This document shows, piece after piece, positions 10,675-21,689 of a stretch of DNA of 64,000 nucleotides; position 1 is the first letter of the stretch, and every line of letters starts with the position of its first letter. The stretch comes from Cordilura impudica (taxonomy: Eukaryota > Arthropoda > Insecta > Diptera > Scathophagidae). Position numbers and translations under genes: made by a program. The stretch spans positions 187,797,253-187,861,252 of the forward strand of contig OY821519.1 of the NCBI GenBank assembly GCA_963682025.1, in the 5' to 3' direction. Under the pieces are notes generated by a model. The model was not told where the DNA came from, did not search any database, and saw only the letters and a list, made by a program, of their open reading frames with translations.

Positions 10675-11915
10675 GAAGAGTTATCTGAAGCTGAATCTAC
10701 AGAAACTCAAAGTAATTTTCGGCGGTCGGAAAGACTTAAAAATAAGACTCCACTTAATTATAAGCAAATTGCAAATAATGCAGTTTTTAGTCGGGATGTT
10801 ATTCCTATTACTTGGGAAGAAATGTTGAATTTATCCAATCCAGATAGAGATTTCTGGATTGCTGCTGATAAAGAAGAAATTTCTTGTTTAAATAATAAAA
10901 CATGGACTTTAATGAAACTTCCCAAAAGAAAGAAAACGATTGGATGCAAATGGGTGTTTCAAATGAAAAGTGATAGTTTTAATAAACCAAAATATAAAGC
11001 TGGATTAGTAGCAAAAGGGTATACACAGTCTTTTCGAGAAGATTACGATGAAACATTTGCTCCAGTGGGAAAATTTGTTACGTTAAGAACACTTTTAGCG
11101 GTAAGTGCAGTTAAACATTATGTTGTAATGGTTATATTCAAGAGGATATTTATATGGAACAGCCAAAAGGTTATATCATAAAAGGAAAAGAAGATCTAGT
11201 GTGTAAACTGGAAAGATAAATTTATGGACTTAAACAGGCAGCTAAATCCTGGTATGATAATCTTAATGAAGTTTTAGTAAATAACGGTTTTAAAGTTGGC
11301 AAAGCGGATACATGTTTATATCGAAAAATTATAAACGACGAAAGTGTTTATCATCTTGTATATGTAGATGACATTTTAATTTGTGCCAAAAATGAATCTA
11401 TTATTATTGGTATTCATAAACAATTAAATGAACATTTCTATATTAAAGATCTCGGAGAAGTTTTATCTTATTTAGGCATCCAGAAAAATCAAAATTGTAA
11501 TGGAGATTTTTTACTTCATCAAAAAGAAAAATTGAGAAATTGATAAAAGAAGTAAAATTAGATGATGGCAAGCTTAGTTTAATTCCAATGGATCCAGAAT
11601 TTATAAAAATCTGTCATAATGATAATTTGTTACTAAATAATGAGAAATATAGATCAGTTATTGGTATGTTACTTCATATTTCCATAACTTCTATACCAGA
11701 TATATCATCAGCTGTTTCGATATTATGCAGAAGAGTTGAAAACCCCAGAAAATGTGATTGGGAAGCAGCAAAGAAAGAAGTACGTTATTTGAAGGCTACA
11801 ATGAACAACAAATTTATAATTAAAGCAAATTCTGATCTTAAACTCAAATGTTATGTTGATGCTAATTGGGCAGGAGATCGAAACGATCGAAAATCGACCA
11901 GTGGCTTTATTTTTT
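10675..11915 (+). pseudogene. copia reverse transcriptase and RNase H (N-terminal part)
   Basis: The RT begins with WTLMKLPKRKKTIGCKWVFQ, then YKAGLVAKGYTQ and FAPVGKFVTLRTLLA. A frameshift lies near 11125 and an in-frame TAA falls inside LER.IYGLKQAAKSWYD near 11218. The catalytic YVDDILICAKNE follows near 11359. RNase H is readable in CYVDANWAGDRNDRKSTSGF (near 11850-11910) and is cut there by a Helitron-like insertion. Confidence 0.88.
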
Positions 11916-12696
11916 ATACCCTATACCACTATGTGGTTTGGGTATAATGACTTTGTGCTGCTGTTTGTAACAACCAAAAATATTTGACCTAGACCCATCT
12001 TTAATTATACCGATCGAATCAGAATCACTTTCTGAGTTGATTTAACAATGTCCGTCCGTCCGTCCGTCCGTCCGTCTGTGTGTCCATGTAAACCTTGTAA
12101 TCAAACTGCAGGTCGCAAATATGAATATATTTTGACGAAATTTGGTATGTAAGCTTTTATCGGCCATGGGATGAACGCTATTGAAATTGGTGAGAATCGG
12201 TCCATGTTCAGACCTAGCCCCCATACAAATAACCCCTATGAAATCGACATAAATTTTCATAAGATCCAAATTGTCATATAGATCCTACTCAAATTGGGTT
12301 TATATGCGTTCATTACATCCATTAATGAGTAGCCCAAAAATGATCCCTTTGGCCCCATATAGACTGCTTCCCGATCTTCACTTAAATCTATTAAAAAACA
12401 AAAATATTGCACTGATTCTTCTCAAATTTTGTTTGTATATATTTTTGCAAAATACAAGAGACTTTACCAAACATGATCAGGATCGGTCCATTTTTGGACC
12501 TAGTCCCCATATAGATATAGCATCCGATATGAACTTTTTCATATCTGCAGCCAAAAAAATTAATAAAAATCCCACTCAAATTTGGTTTTTGCTTATTTTC
12601 TATGTGCAGTTAGTTGGGCCTAAGAGATAGGGTTTCTAAACGCATGGTATAGGGTATCGTATAGTCGGTCTAGACCGACTATAATTTTCTTACTTG
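11912..12696 (+). mobile_element. Helitron-like (HINE/DINE-1-type) element, family A, nested in copia
   Basis: The 5' end is an imperfect hairpin, ATACCCTATACC...GGTTTGGGTAT. A GTCC tetranucleotide run (about 12049-12076) lies within the first 170 bp. The 3' end is a perfect palindrome, TATAGTCGGTCTAGACCGAC-TATA, followed by ATTTTCTTACTTG. This layout matches Drosophila DINE-1/INE-1, which are non-autonomous Helentron-type elements. The flanking copia RNase H frame resumes at 12697, and the insertion lies in a T run, which fits Helentron insertion between two Ts. It is nearly the same as the copy at 43319-44100. Confidence 0.88.
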
Positions 12697-12960
12697 TTTT
12701 ATTGGGTGGAAATGTTATTTCATGTTCTTCAAAGAAACAGTCAACAATTGCGATATCGTCTACTGAAGCAGAGTTCATAGCTGCTTCGTATGCAGCTCTA
12801 GAGTTATTATGGATTAAATAACTTCCTGAAGATATATTAATTCCAGTAAATACTCCGATTCCCATGTATGGAGATAATCAGAGCTGTATTAAAATAGTTG
12901 AAACAGCAAAGTGAAGTTCAAGAACAAAACATATTGACGTAAAATGATATTATTGAGCAG
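12697..12960 (+). pseudogene. copia RNase H C-terminal part, downstream of insertion
   Basis: In frames that change by indels, the sequence reads copia RNase H words: a TVAISSTEAE-like stretch near 12738-12770, AAYAALELLWIK-like codons near 12785-12815, and PMYGDNQSCIKI near 12862-12897. It continues the domain cut at about 11915, which shows that the Helitron-like element entered an existing copia copy. Confidence 0.8.
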
Positions 12961-13032
12961 ATTTTCTTACTAAATCATTACCATTGTCAAAATTTAAAAT
13001 GTTAATTAAAATTAGATTTTGTTCAGAAGCGC

Positions 13033-13204
13033 TGTTAGATTTATTCGAAAATGAATATAATACTTGTCATCAAAATACTTTGTATAATTTGAATTAAAGA
13101 TACTTTTGAAAATAGTATTATTTCTGTAAAATAATTTTAATAAATTTCATTCATTCTGTTATTAAATTTGAATCAATACGTAGTATTTTCTTTTGGTTCC
13201 AATA
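13033..13204 (+). repeat. copia 3' LTR
   Basis: It starts TGTTAGATTTATTCGAAAAT, ends TTGGTTCCAATA, and pairs with 8298-8469. TATAT follows at 13205, as it precedes the 5' LTR. Confidence 0.88.
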
Positions 13205-13331
13205 TATATTCCAGCTTAACTCCTACCTAACAACTTGCCTCTTCTAACCTGTAGTTATAAGTGATCCTAAGAATTTCATGACAAATCAGTGATTTTGATG
13301 AAACTTAATGTAGTTCGTGTTCAATGAAAAA

Positions 13332-13545
13332 TCAATTAATTTCATCGCCTTCAAAGTAATCTTCCTCCGAAACAATATACTTATGCCAACGATTATTCAA
13401 ATCTTTGAAACAGTTGTTAAAGTCGATTTCCGGAATTACCTTCAAAGCCAGTGATGTCAACTTAGCACTTTTTGCTCTATATCTAGCGGTCTTTGGCGAT
13501 CGAAAAATGCCATTTTTTACATTCAACATTTTTTATATAATAGCG
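13332..13545 (-). pseudogene. mariner transposase C-terminal fragment
   Basis: About 65 codons on the minus strand end RWHKYIVSEEDYFEGDEIN and are preceded by LKVIPEIDFNNCFKDLNN. This is the typical C-terminal stretch of mariner transposases (W-x-K-C-I-x...GDYFEG). The catalytic domain and TIRs are absent, so it is a fragment left near the copia 3' LTR. Confidence 0.75.
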
Positions 13546-16096
13546 CTAAATTAAGCTTTTAAATTTTCTTTTTTAAATGCATCCTAGCATCCTTCAACAC
13601 CAATAGCTCATGTTAAGCAAAATTGCATATAAGTATTTGAACTATATATATGTAAAAACAGAAAAAAACAAATAAGAGTGTTAAATTCGGCTGTGCCGAA
13701 TCTTTGATACCCTCCACCTCGGTTTGAGTCATTATAATAAATGTAAATGAAAAAGTAAACAATTTGTTGAACTTAATACCAAATTATTTCAGCAAATTCT
13801 TGGGGTGGTTTTCGTCTTTTCTATTATTTCGGATTTATTTCGGTGTTTGCTTTTTGGTCATCGTGGTTGCTGATCGGCATGCATTTAGGTTATATACCTA
13901 TAAGCATGCGTTTCCGGTTATATGACATAACTTCTCGTTTAATTTAGTTTTTGCTAATTAAATAGCTCGCCTTAACCTCCATTGCAAAGGTAATGGTTGT
14001 GTAGGGTGGCTATTCATTAAATCGTGCTAATTGGAGATGGCTGTATAGTTTCTTTTAACTGGCCAAATATTTCTTCATTGCGGCCATATAGGTCGGATGG
14101 AGTAACAAAATAATAACCAAAAAAAAAAAAACTCTCAATTTTTTTATTAAAATATTGCCATATTTGGAAAACATAGAGAATAAATTTATAATAATAAATA
14201 TTCAAATTAGGGATGCCAAACGCAAAAAACCAAATGTCCCAAACATTTTAAATAAAGCAATTTGTTCTCTTTATTTTTTGAAAAACTTCAAATTTTCATC
14301 CAAAAAAAATTGTGAAAATTTATATATAAAAAATATCATTCTCATCAAATTGCGTTTATTTATGTAACATTTTTTATGTTTGCAATTCTTAAATATCATT
14401 TGACGTTTTCTAAAATTCATTGAATTTAAATTAATGTTTTCTGTAGTGTGATTCTGTAAATTTCAACGATCCGACAATCGCAAAATATATCGACAGCTAT
14501 TGTTGTTTGCACTAAGGATTAAGTGATTCACTAAGTACATACATCTTAACGACAGTCGACAAATCTATTTTTCTATTTATTTAAATTGTAAACAAGTGGC
14601 ATCTCTGTCAAAATAAGCGAAAAACACAAAGAAGAATAGAAAAAAACAAATTACTTCGTGTTTGACAGGATGATTTTATGTTTATGTTTAATATCTTTAT
14701 TTTTTTTACTAATATTTCTGTGTATTTATTTGAAAATGAAATAATGAATTGAATATGCTATTTAATTTTTTTTATTTATATAAAAAAGTTTTTTAATTAA
14801 AGCAAAATATTTTCACTATTTTATGATTTTTATTTATGTATGACGACATTTCAACCTAAAAATTTAAGTTTTTATCGATTGAATAAACAACACAAAAATG
14901 GTTGTCAACAGTTGACTTTAACAATAGCGAAAATCGTTTAAAAATTTTACTGATACTTTTGCAATTTTCTTTATTTAACGATTCGACTATCGTTAAAAGA
15001 AGTTACTGAATCGCGATACTGAAAAGCTATTAATTTCTCCTGAATGTCAATATTTTTTTTAAATGTAAAAATTTTTTAAATGTAAACATAGGTATTTGGT
15101 GTTTTTTTTTTGGAATTTCAATTTGTGTTTAACGAATAAAATTTATATATTAAAAATGCAATTGATGTCTTCTAAATTTGAAATTATAATTTCCGACGTT
15201 TTGATATGATTTTCTGAAATTCAACTAATTGTAATTTAAATTTGGAAACTTTTTTATGTGAGTAATAATGCTTTAGTAATTATAAACAATTTTTAAAAAT
15301 TAGATGTAATCGCAATCAGATATTTTGTAGGTAAAGCAGAATAATAAATCTATATAACTATGTAGAACTGTTTTGAAAGCAAAAAAACTCATTGATGAAC
15401 TCGGTAACTCTATTTTGTAAAGACAGCAAAAACTTAATATGCCAAACTTATGTTCATATTTGTAAAAGAATAATGAAAATACGTGTGAAATAAAAGACCA
15501 GCCCGTGTATACTCTTAACATTGTTCTGTATGATATCCAGTTGAAAATATTAACATTCATGTTAAAATAGAAATAACTATTGCAAAGCTAATTAGAACAA
15601 ACAAAAATTGTGGCGCCATCTATTGTGGCATAGTCACGCTGAGCAAAATGAAGTGACACTCTGTTAATGCAAAAGAAATGTATTTTCCTCACAACAAAAT
15701 ATTGCAGAATTTTGTGGATATACATACATATATATAATATGGTGGTATGAATATGGGCCCCAGGAAAATGGGCCCAAAAAAAAAATGAAAATGAGCCCCA
15801 AAAAAATGTATGGAAAACAACAACACGAAAATTTGGGGTCTGTTTTCCCATTTTGGGGTCGTTTTTCATTTCTTCATGTGGGGTGCATTTTCGTAATGAA
15901 AATGGACCCCAAACAAGAAAATGAAAAAGGGCCCCAAATAATTTTTGGGGCCCAATATCATATATTGGTGGGGCCTTACTTCATATTTTGGGGTTCATTT
16001 TCATTTTCTTTTTTTTTTTAATAAACTTTTATAAACTTCCATGATGTAAAAAAATCGAATATTTTCTTTTTTGAATTCAGTTTTATTTTGTAACGT

Positions 16097-16514
16097 CAGT
16101 CAAATTGGGTTTAAATGTGTTTATTACATCCAATAATCAGTAGTCCAATAATAATCTCTATTGGACAATTCTTTTTATAGAGGTGCTTCCCGATCTTCAC
16201 TTAAATCTATCGAAAAACAAAAATATTGCACAGATTTTTCTCAAATTTGGTTTGTATATATTTTTTCAAAATATAAGTGACCTTACCAAATATGGTCAGG
16301 ATCGGTCCATTTTTCGACCTATTCCCCATATAAATATAGCATCCCATATGAACTTTTTCATATCCGAAGGCAACACAACTAATAACAATGCCACTCAAAT
16401 TTGGTTTATGCTTATTTTCTTTTCCTATTAGTTGGACTTAAGAGATACGGTCTCTAAATGCATGGTATAGGGTATGGTATAGTCGGGCTTGACCGACTAT
16501 AACGTTCTTACTTG
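16097..16514 (+). mobile_element. Helitron-like family A, 5'-truncated copy
   Basis: It matches the last ~410 bp of the family A element, from CAAATTGGGTTTAAATGTG to a 3' hairpin TATAGTCGGGCTTGACCGAC followed by TTCTTACTTG. The 5' end and GTCC run are missing. It lies inside the 15738-17949 element, so it inserted later or was carried along by it. Confidence 0.85.
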
Positions 16515-16669
16515 TTTTGAAAATGTAACAAAAAATATATTTATAAAAAATATTTTGTTTGCAAAAAAAGAAAATTAATTCCTTAATTAAATTTTTTAAG
16601 ACTTTCTTTTAAATTTTATAAAAATGATTCAATTCCTGTATAATTTTAGTGAACCGGACTACTTTTTTA

Positions 16670-17384
16670 CGGTGGCGTGATATAACGTCTACGGACATAA
16701 TGTCTATAGACACTATGACACTCAGAATTCTAAAATATTGATTTGATGCAATGGAAATAATAACAATTCATTTTGTTATGGATGGAATACAAATAACAAT
16801 TTATTGAAATTTTTTTAAACTTTAATACACTTTAGAGCAAATGATAACAATTTAGTAGAATATTTTTATAAATGGAATACAAATAATAGCAATTTATTGA
16901 CATATTTTTAAATTTGTTTCAACAATTTGCTTGCAATAAGGACAAAGCAAAGGCGAATTGTTACTTTAAGATTTTTTATCCAAAATATCCAAACAGCTTG
17001 AGCAAATTTTGAAATGTTTGCAGGGAAAAGACATTTTTTTATTCTTGTGACGTACGCAGGAAAATTTTATTCAGCGAAGCCACCTGCCGCGTCCTACTGG
17101 AGGAGAAAACCCTTAAGCGCGGCCGCAGGCCGCCACGCAAAAAAACTTTTGTATGCGAAGCCAGATTTCAATACTTAACTTTAGTGTCTCCGGGAAGACA
17201 TTACAGAATGTTATTATTATTATTAATATTATTCCCTTTTGCGGAATGTTTACATCTAATTTAAACATTTTGTAAAAGGGAAAATAACGGCACTTTTACC
17301 ACGTTTACAAGATTTGAAATGCTTTAGACATTATGTCACTCGTAAAAGTGCCATAATGTCTGTAGACGTTATGTCATGCCACCG
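16670..17384. mobile_element. TIR element carrying a RING-finger relic
   Basis: The inverted ends CGGTGGCGTGATATAACGTC (16670) and its inverse ending GACGTTATGTCATGCCACCG (17384) continue for ~30 bp, with GACATAATG motifs repeated inside. TTTTTTA flanks both ends (16663-16669, 17385-17391), a possible 7-bp duplication, though T-rich sequence makes the length uncertain. It has no transposase. The interior holds a minus-strand zinc-finger-like coding remnant. The superfamily is undetermined. Confidence 0.7.
16916..17072 (-). pseudogene. RING-finger-like coding remnant
   Basis: On the minus strand one frame reads C-V-R-H, then SFPCKHFKICSSCLDIL, an in-frame TAA, and then CPYCKQIVE. The spacing fits the second half of a C3HC4 RING finger: Cys-x-His, Cys-x2-Cys, then a closing Cys-x2-Cys. 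The first cysteine pair is degraded. The stop lies between the two halves, so it is not functional as read. This is most like a captured RING exon (the IAP/E3-ligase type has this arrangement), but the source is unknown; other Cys-rich folds remain possible. Confidence 0.5.
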
Positions 17385-18916
17385 TTTTTTAATATTTCCT
17401 GAATCATTTAAGTCAAGCGGTTAAATTTGTAAAACCACATTGCGACATCTCATTGCAATTTGTTCGTTTAAAAATTAAAAAAAATATTTTTGTATAACAA
17501 ATGTCACATTGTTTTACAAATCTTTATTTTCAATTTAAATACTACTTCCAAGCATATAAAAAAAATTTGAAGAAATGCAATTCTTTTATATTTAAGTGAG
17601 CCGACCTAATTTTTCACTAATTCTTCAGACAAAACAAGTTAATCAACAAAACAAGTGAAAAAAAATTGGGGTCCGTTTTCACATTTTGGGGCCCATTTTC
17701 ATATACTTCATCGTACCGCATCCTTTAAATGAAAATGAGCCCCAAATAGTGTTTATGCAAATGAGCCCTAGAATAGTTTAGGGCCCGTTTTCATTCGTGG
17801 TTTGAGGCCCTAGTTCATTTTTTGGGGCTCATTTTCATTTCTAGAAATGGGGTCGACTTTCATTATGAAAATGAACCCCAAATTTGGGGCCCACTTTCAT
17901 TTTTTACTTTGGGGTCCATTTTCCTGGGGCCCATATTCATAGCGCCATATAATATATGTATATTATTTGTATTATTTAATATGTTTATGTATGTATATTT
18001 AAATATTACACACAAAAAATACAACATCAAACGTTATTTTTGTGTTTTTCTCTTTAAATAAATTTATACATAAAATTTTTTTTTGCTAAATTTACATTGT
18101 TTTTTTTTTTTATTAACAACTAGGTATTTTAGCATTATTTGCTTAAGATGTTGGTGAATTTTTACTCCCTTTATATTAACTCGTAGTGTCTGCTTGTCGA
18201 AAAATTTTGGATCGATTTTAACCAATTTCCTGTGAGCCATTCGGTCTGAAATTTTGCAGACAGGCTCGTGGAAATAACAGAAATGATCTAACAAATTTTT
18301 AGAGTGGTGCCAAAACAATGGAAACTTTAAATTTTTCTACCAGAGTTAATAAAAGGGTTAGTTTTTATTATATTATTACCACAACGACCACAAAAACAAC
18401 AAGTCCAGCTATGAAAACAACACAACATTTAGAATAACAATAGGAACAATATAGAATCATCATATTTTTCATTTTTTTTTTTACTTTTTCAGAGATTTCC
18501 CTGGAGCTGTTCCACCGATTTTAATGATATTTGAAATAAAAATCTTCCCATGAATTTGGTGAATCATTTTCACTAAAAATGATCACTCTAGCTGCACTAT
18601 TCAGGGTGTGATCGTGACAAGAACAACAAAGAAAATTAAATTTTTTCAAGACATTTTTAGATCTTCATTCAATAGCAAACTTTTCAGGCTATTAGTGAAT
18701 CTTTTTTTACGTCAACGAGCACCCTAGCTGCCCTATTGATGCCGTCATCGTAATTTCCACAGACGGACAGACGGACATCGCTATATCAACTCCGGTTGTT
18801 ATAAGGATCACAAATATATATATTTTATGGGATCCAAAATTTTTTTTCTAATTATTACAAACGGAATGACAAACTTATATGTATATACCCTCTGCACACT
18901 GGAGTGGAGGGTATAA

Positions 18917-19885
18917 TTAACAAGCAGGATAACAGAAAGATTTGAAGGATATGATAGACGAAATTTGTTGTTAGACTAAACTAGTGTCATGCAAAATGTT
19001 ATTGGTGTTTATTTAAATAATTAATAAACTAATTAAAAAATTTTCGCGTATTTTATATTTTTGTACTGGCATACACTTAATAAGTAACATTAACTACTAG
19101 CATTTTCATTTAATTTTAATTTAGCGCTTTTGCGCTTTTCAAACAATCGACTTTTATCTCTTCAATCGATTCGAAATGGTGTCCTCGCATCGATCCTTTG
19201 AGTTTATTGAATAACCAAGTAACACGGCGCAAATAAGGCGGTTGTGGAATGCTATTATTCGAATTTCACCCAAAATAGTGACGGAGAATTGGGGCGGTAT
19301 GAAATGGTGCTTTATCGTGGTGCCAAATTCAAGAGTTGTCTGCTTCTCGCAAAACGCAAGCTATGTCAATCGTATTAGCAAAGACCTCTAATTATCAATC
19401 CACTATTTTTCGATTTTCTTGATGTGTTGTTTATACGTTAGTGCTTTCTCTCATCTCTCAAAGCTTTCCCTGCCTTCTTATAAATGTTTATAATTTTTTT
19501 TAATGCCTTCTGTAATATCTTTAACATATTTGGAGTAGAAAATTTATTCTGCAATCTAATTTAATATAAGTTCTTTGTTTTTAAATTTTAGTTGTTTACA
19601 ATTCACAATTCACGCGCATTTAAATCAAAAAACATCATCTTTTCATTTGGACACAGTATTACATTAATAATAGTTTTCACAGAAATTGTGAACATTATTT
19701 TCTTTAATACATTGATTTTTACTAGATTTTCAAGAAGCGATAGCTGATCAAAGCAGCACTGGTTAAATATTTAAATTCGTCCAATTCCTTTTCAGTTACC
19801 TTCTGCATTTCTGGTAAAATTTTCTTTACGACTACTTTTCCTTTGTCTAGGATGCACTGATTTTTTTGTGTGCGAGTCATTTTTT
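18917..19885. other. no recognisable feature
   Basis: Non-coding AT-rich spacer between two family B copies. Both strands lack a convincing ORF, TIR or RNA gene. Confidence 0.5.
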
Positions 19886-21538
19886 TTATACCTTCCACCC
19901 CAGTGTGCAGAGGGTATATATAGGTTTGTCGTTCCGTTTGTAATAATTAGAAAAAAATTATTGGACCCCATAAAATATATGTATTTGTGATCCTTGTAAC
20001 AAGTGGAGTTGATATAGCGATGTCTGTCCGTTTGTGGAAATTACGATGACGACTTCAATCGGGCAGCTATTTTAACATGAATGTCAACATTTTCAATTAG
20101 ATATCAAACACAACAATGTTAAATGTATACATGTATAAGAAGAATCAATGAGATTTTTGCTTTCAAAACAGTTCTACATAGTTATATAAAATTATTATTC
20201 TGCTTTACCTACAAAATATCTGATTGCGATTACATATAATTTTTAAAAATTGTTTATAATTACTAAAGCATTACTGTTGACATAAATACAAAATTGCACC
20301 TTTTAAATTTTCCATTCAAATTTAAGAAAATGTCAATTGTAGAAACTGGAATTCAGATTTCTAATTATCAATTAGAAAATATCAATTGAATTTCAGAAAA
20401 TCATATTAAAACGTCGGAATTTTTAATACATAAATTTTATTCTTTAAACACAAATTGAAATTCAGAAAACAACAAATATGTTTACATTTAAAAAATCTAC
20501 TGAAAATAAAAAAAAAAAAATATTGCGATTGAGGAGATATTAATAGCATTTCAGGATAAGAAAATATTAATTTAAATTCAATGAAGTCTAGAAAACCTCA
20601 AATTATATTTAAGAATTGCGAACATAAAAATTGTTACATAAATAAAGCGCAATTTGATGAGAATGTTATTTATATATTATTTTTCAAAATTTTTTTGGAT
20701 GAAAATTTTAAGTTTTCAGAAAATAAAGATAACAAATTATTTCATTTCAAATTTTTGGGACATTTAGTTTTTTGTGTTTGGCTTCCCTAATTTTAACCAG
20801 TATTCATGATGACTTCAAAATTTGAGTTCATGGTATGCAAAGTAAAACCCAAAAAAATTAAGTTCGATAATAATTCCCAGGTAGTAGTATTTGGAGTCAA
20901 TAAATGAAATATATTTTATTAACATAATTTAATGCAAAATGAAAAGTTGGCATCACTGGGTTAGATTTTGTATTGTATTGTGTTATTATGTGTTACCACA
21001 AAATCTAATAGTGAAAACTCCCTTTTAATACGTAATAAAAAATTTTATTATCTATGTTTTCCAAATATGGCAATATTTTAACAAAAAAATTGAGAGAGCT
21101 TTTTTTGGTTATTATTTTGTTACTCCAGCCGACCCATACGGCCGCAATGAAGAATTATTTGGCCAGTTAAAAGAAACTACAGTCATCTCCATTTAGCACG
21201 ATTTAATGCGTATAGCCACCCTACATAACCATTACCTTCGCAATGGAGGTTAGGGCGAGCTATTTAATTTGCAAAAACTTAAACTAAATTAAACGAGAGG
21301 TTATGTCATATAACCGGAAACGCAAGCAACCTCGGTGACCGAAATAATAGAAAAGACGAAAACGACCTTTCCTCGTTGGAGCGGAAATCTTCAAATAAAA
21401 AAATCATCCGTTAAGCGGATCAACCCAAAGTATTTGCTGAAATAATTTGGTATTAAGTTTAACATATTGTTTACTGTTTTGTTTTCAAGGTGGAGGATAT
21501 CAAAGATTCAGCACAGCCGAATTTAACGCTCTTAGTTG
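19886..21538 (+). mobile_element. Helitron-like family B, copy 2 (internally deleted)
   Basis: The 5' end TTATACCTTCCACCCCAGTG leads through GGACCCCATAAAATAT and a short GTCTGTCCG run. It then jumps near 20070 from CGGGCAGCTAT straight to TAACATGAATGTCAAC, which lies far inside copies 1 and 3. The 3' end is ATTCAGCACAGCCGAAT plus TTAACGCTCTTAGTTG at 21538. An internal deletion of more than 1 kb explains the short length. Confidence 0.85.
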
Positions 21539-21689
21539 CTTTTTTTTCATATCTCCCTTCAGGCCAGATTTCAAGTAAATACTTAATTTGTGTAATTTTA
21601 AGCAAAATTTGATCAAAATTTCATATAAATAAAAATATTTATTTATTTTATTTAAATTATTTTTTTTTGGGAGCATCTCACTTCGTTTC

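Larger units (their letters stand above)
8298..13204 (+). mobile_element. copia-type LTR retrotransposon, degenerate, with nested insertion
   Basis: Two 172-bp direct repeats (8298-8469 and 13033-13204) bound a copia-order coding region: gag, protease, integrase, reverse transcriptase, RNase H. TATAT flanks both ends (8293-8297 and 13205-13209), which fits a 5-bp target duplication. Immediately after the 5' LTR lies a copia-style primer site. The element spans 4.9 kb, of which about 785 bp is a Helitron-like insertion. The LTRs differ at about a dozen positions, and the polyprotein has several frameshifts and stops, so the copy is old and dead. Integrase lies before reverse transcriptase, which sets it apart from gypsy or BEL. 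Confidence 0.92.
15738..17949. mobile_element. TIR element with GGGGCCC subterminal repeats, TAA duplication
   Basis: The inverted ends are TATGGTGGTATGAATATGGG at 15738 and the inverse ending ...CATAGCGCCATA at 17949. They extend into GCCCCAGGAAAATGG on both sides. TAA flanks both ends (15735-15737 and 17950-17952), and removing the element restores sequence matching the family B copy at ~31245-31270. A TAA/TTA duplication suggests PIF/Harbinger. The ~280 bp at each end hold many copies of GGGGCCCATTTTC-like words in both orientations. It has no transposase and contains two other elements. Confidence 0.8.
13669..18916 (-). mobile_element. Helitron-like element, family B, copy 1 (with nested elements)
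   Basis: Read on the minus strand, it opens at 18916 with TTATACCCTCCACTCCAGTG and CTCTGCAGAGGGTATA-like pairing, has a GTCCGTCTGTCC run near 18765, and closes with ATTCGGCACAGCCGAAT, then TTAACACTCTTATTTG at 13669. The same 5' and 3' blocks bound the copies at 19886-21538 and 29163-33476. About 2.2 kb in the middle (15738-17949) is a separate nested element. The family is about 3 kb without insertions, longer than Drosophila DINE-1, and encodes no helicase that I can see. Confidence 0.85.

Noticed and set aside
12042..12630. Open frames on both strands in family A elements
   Set aside because: They follow the GTCC run and hairpin repeats, recur only with the element, and match no known protein.
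8298..13204. A functional copia element
   Set aside because: Several frameshifts, an in-frame stop, a nested insertion and LTR divergence rule it out.
15300..15560. A gene in family B (86-codon minus-strand frame)
   Set aside because: The collinear copy at ~31480-31740 has stops in the same frame, so it is not conserved as coding.
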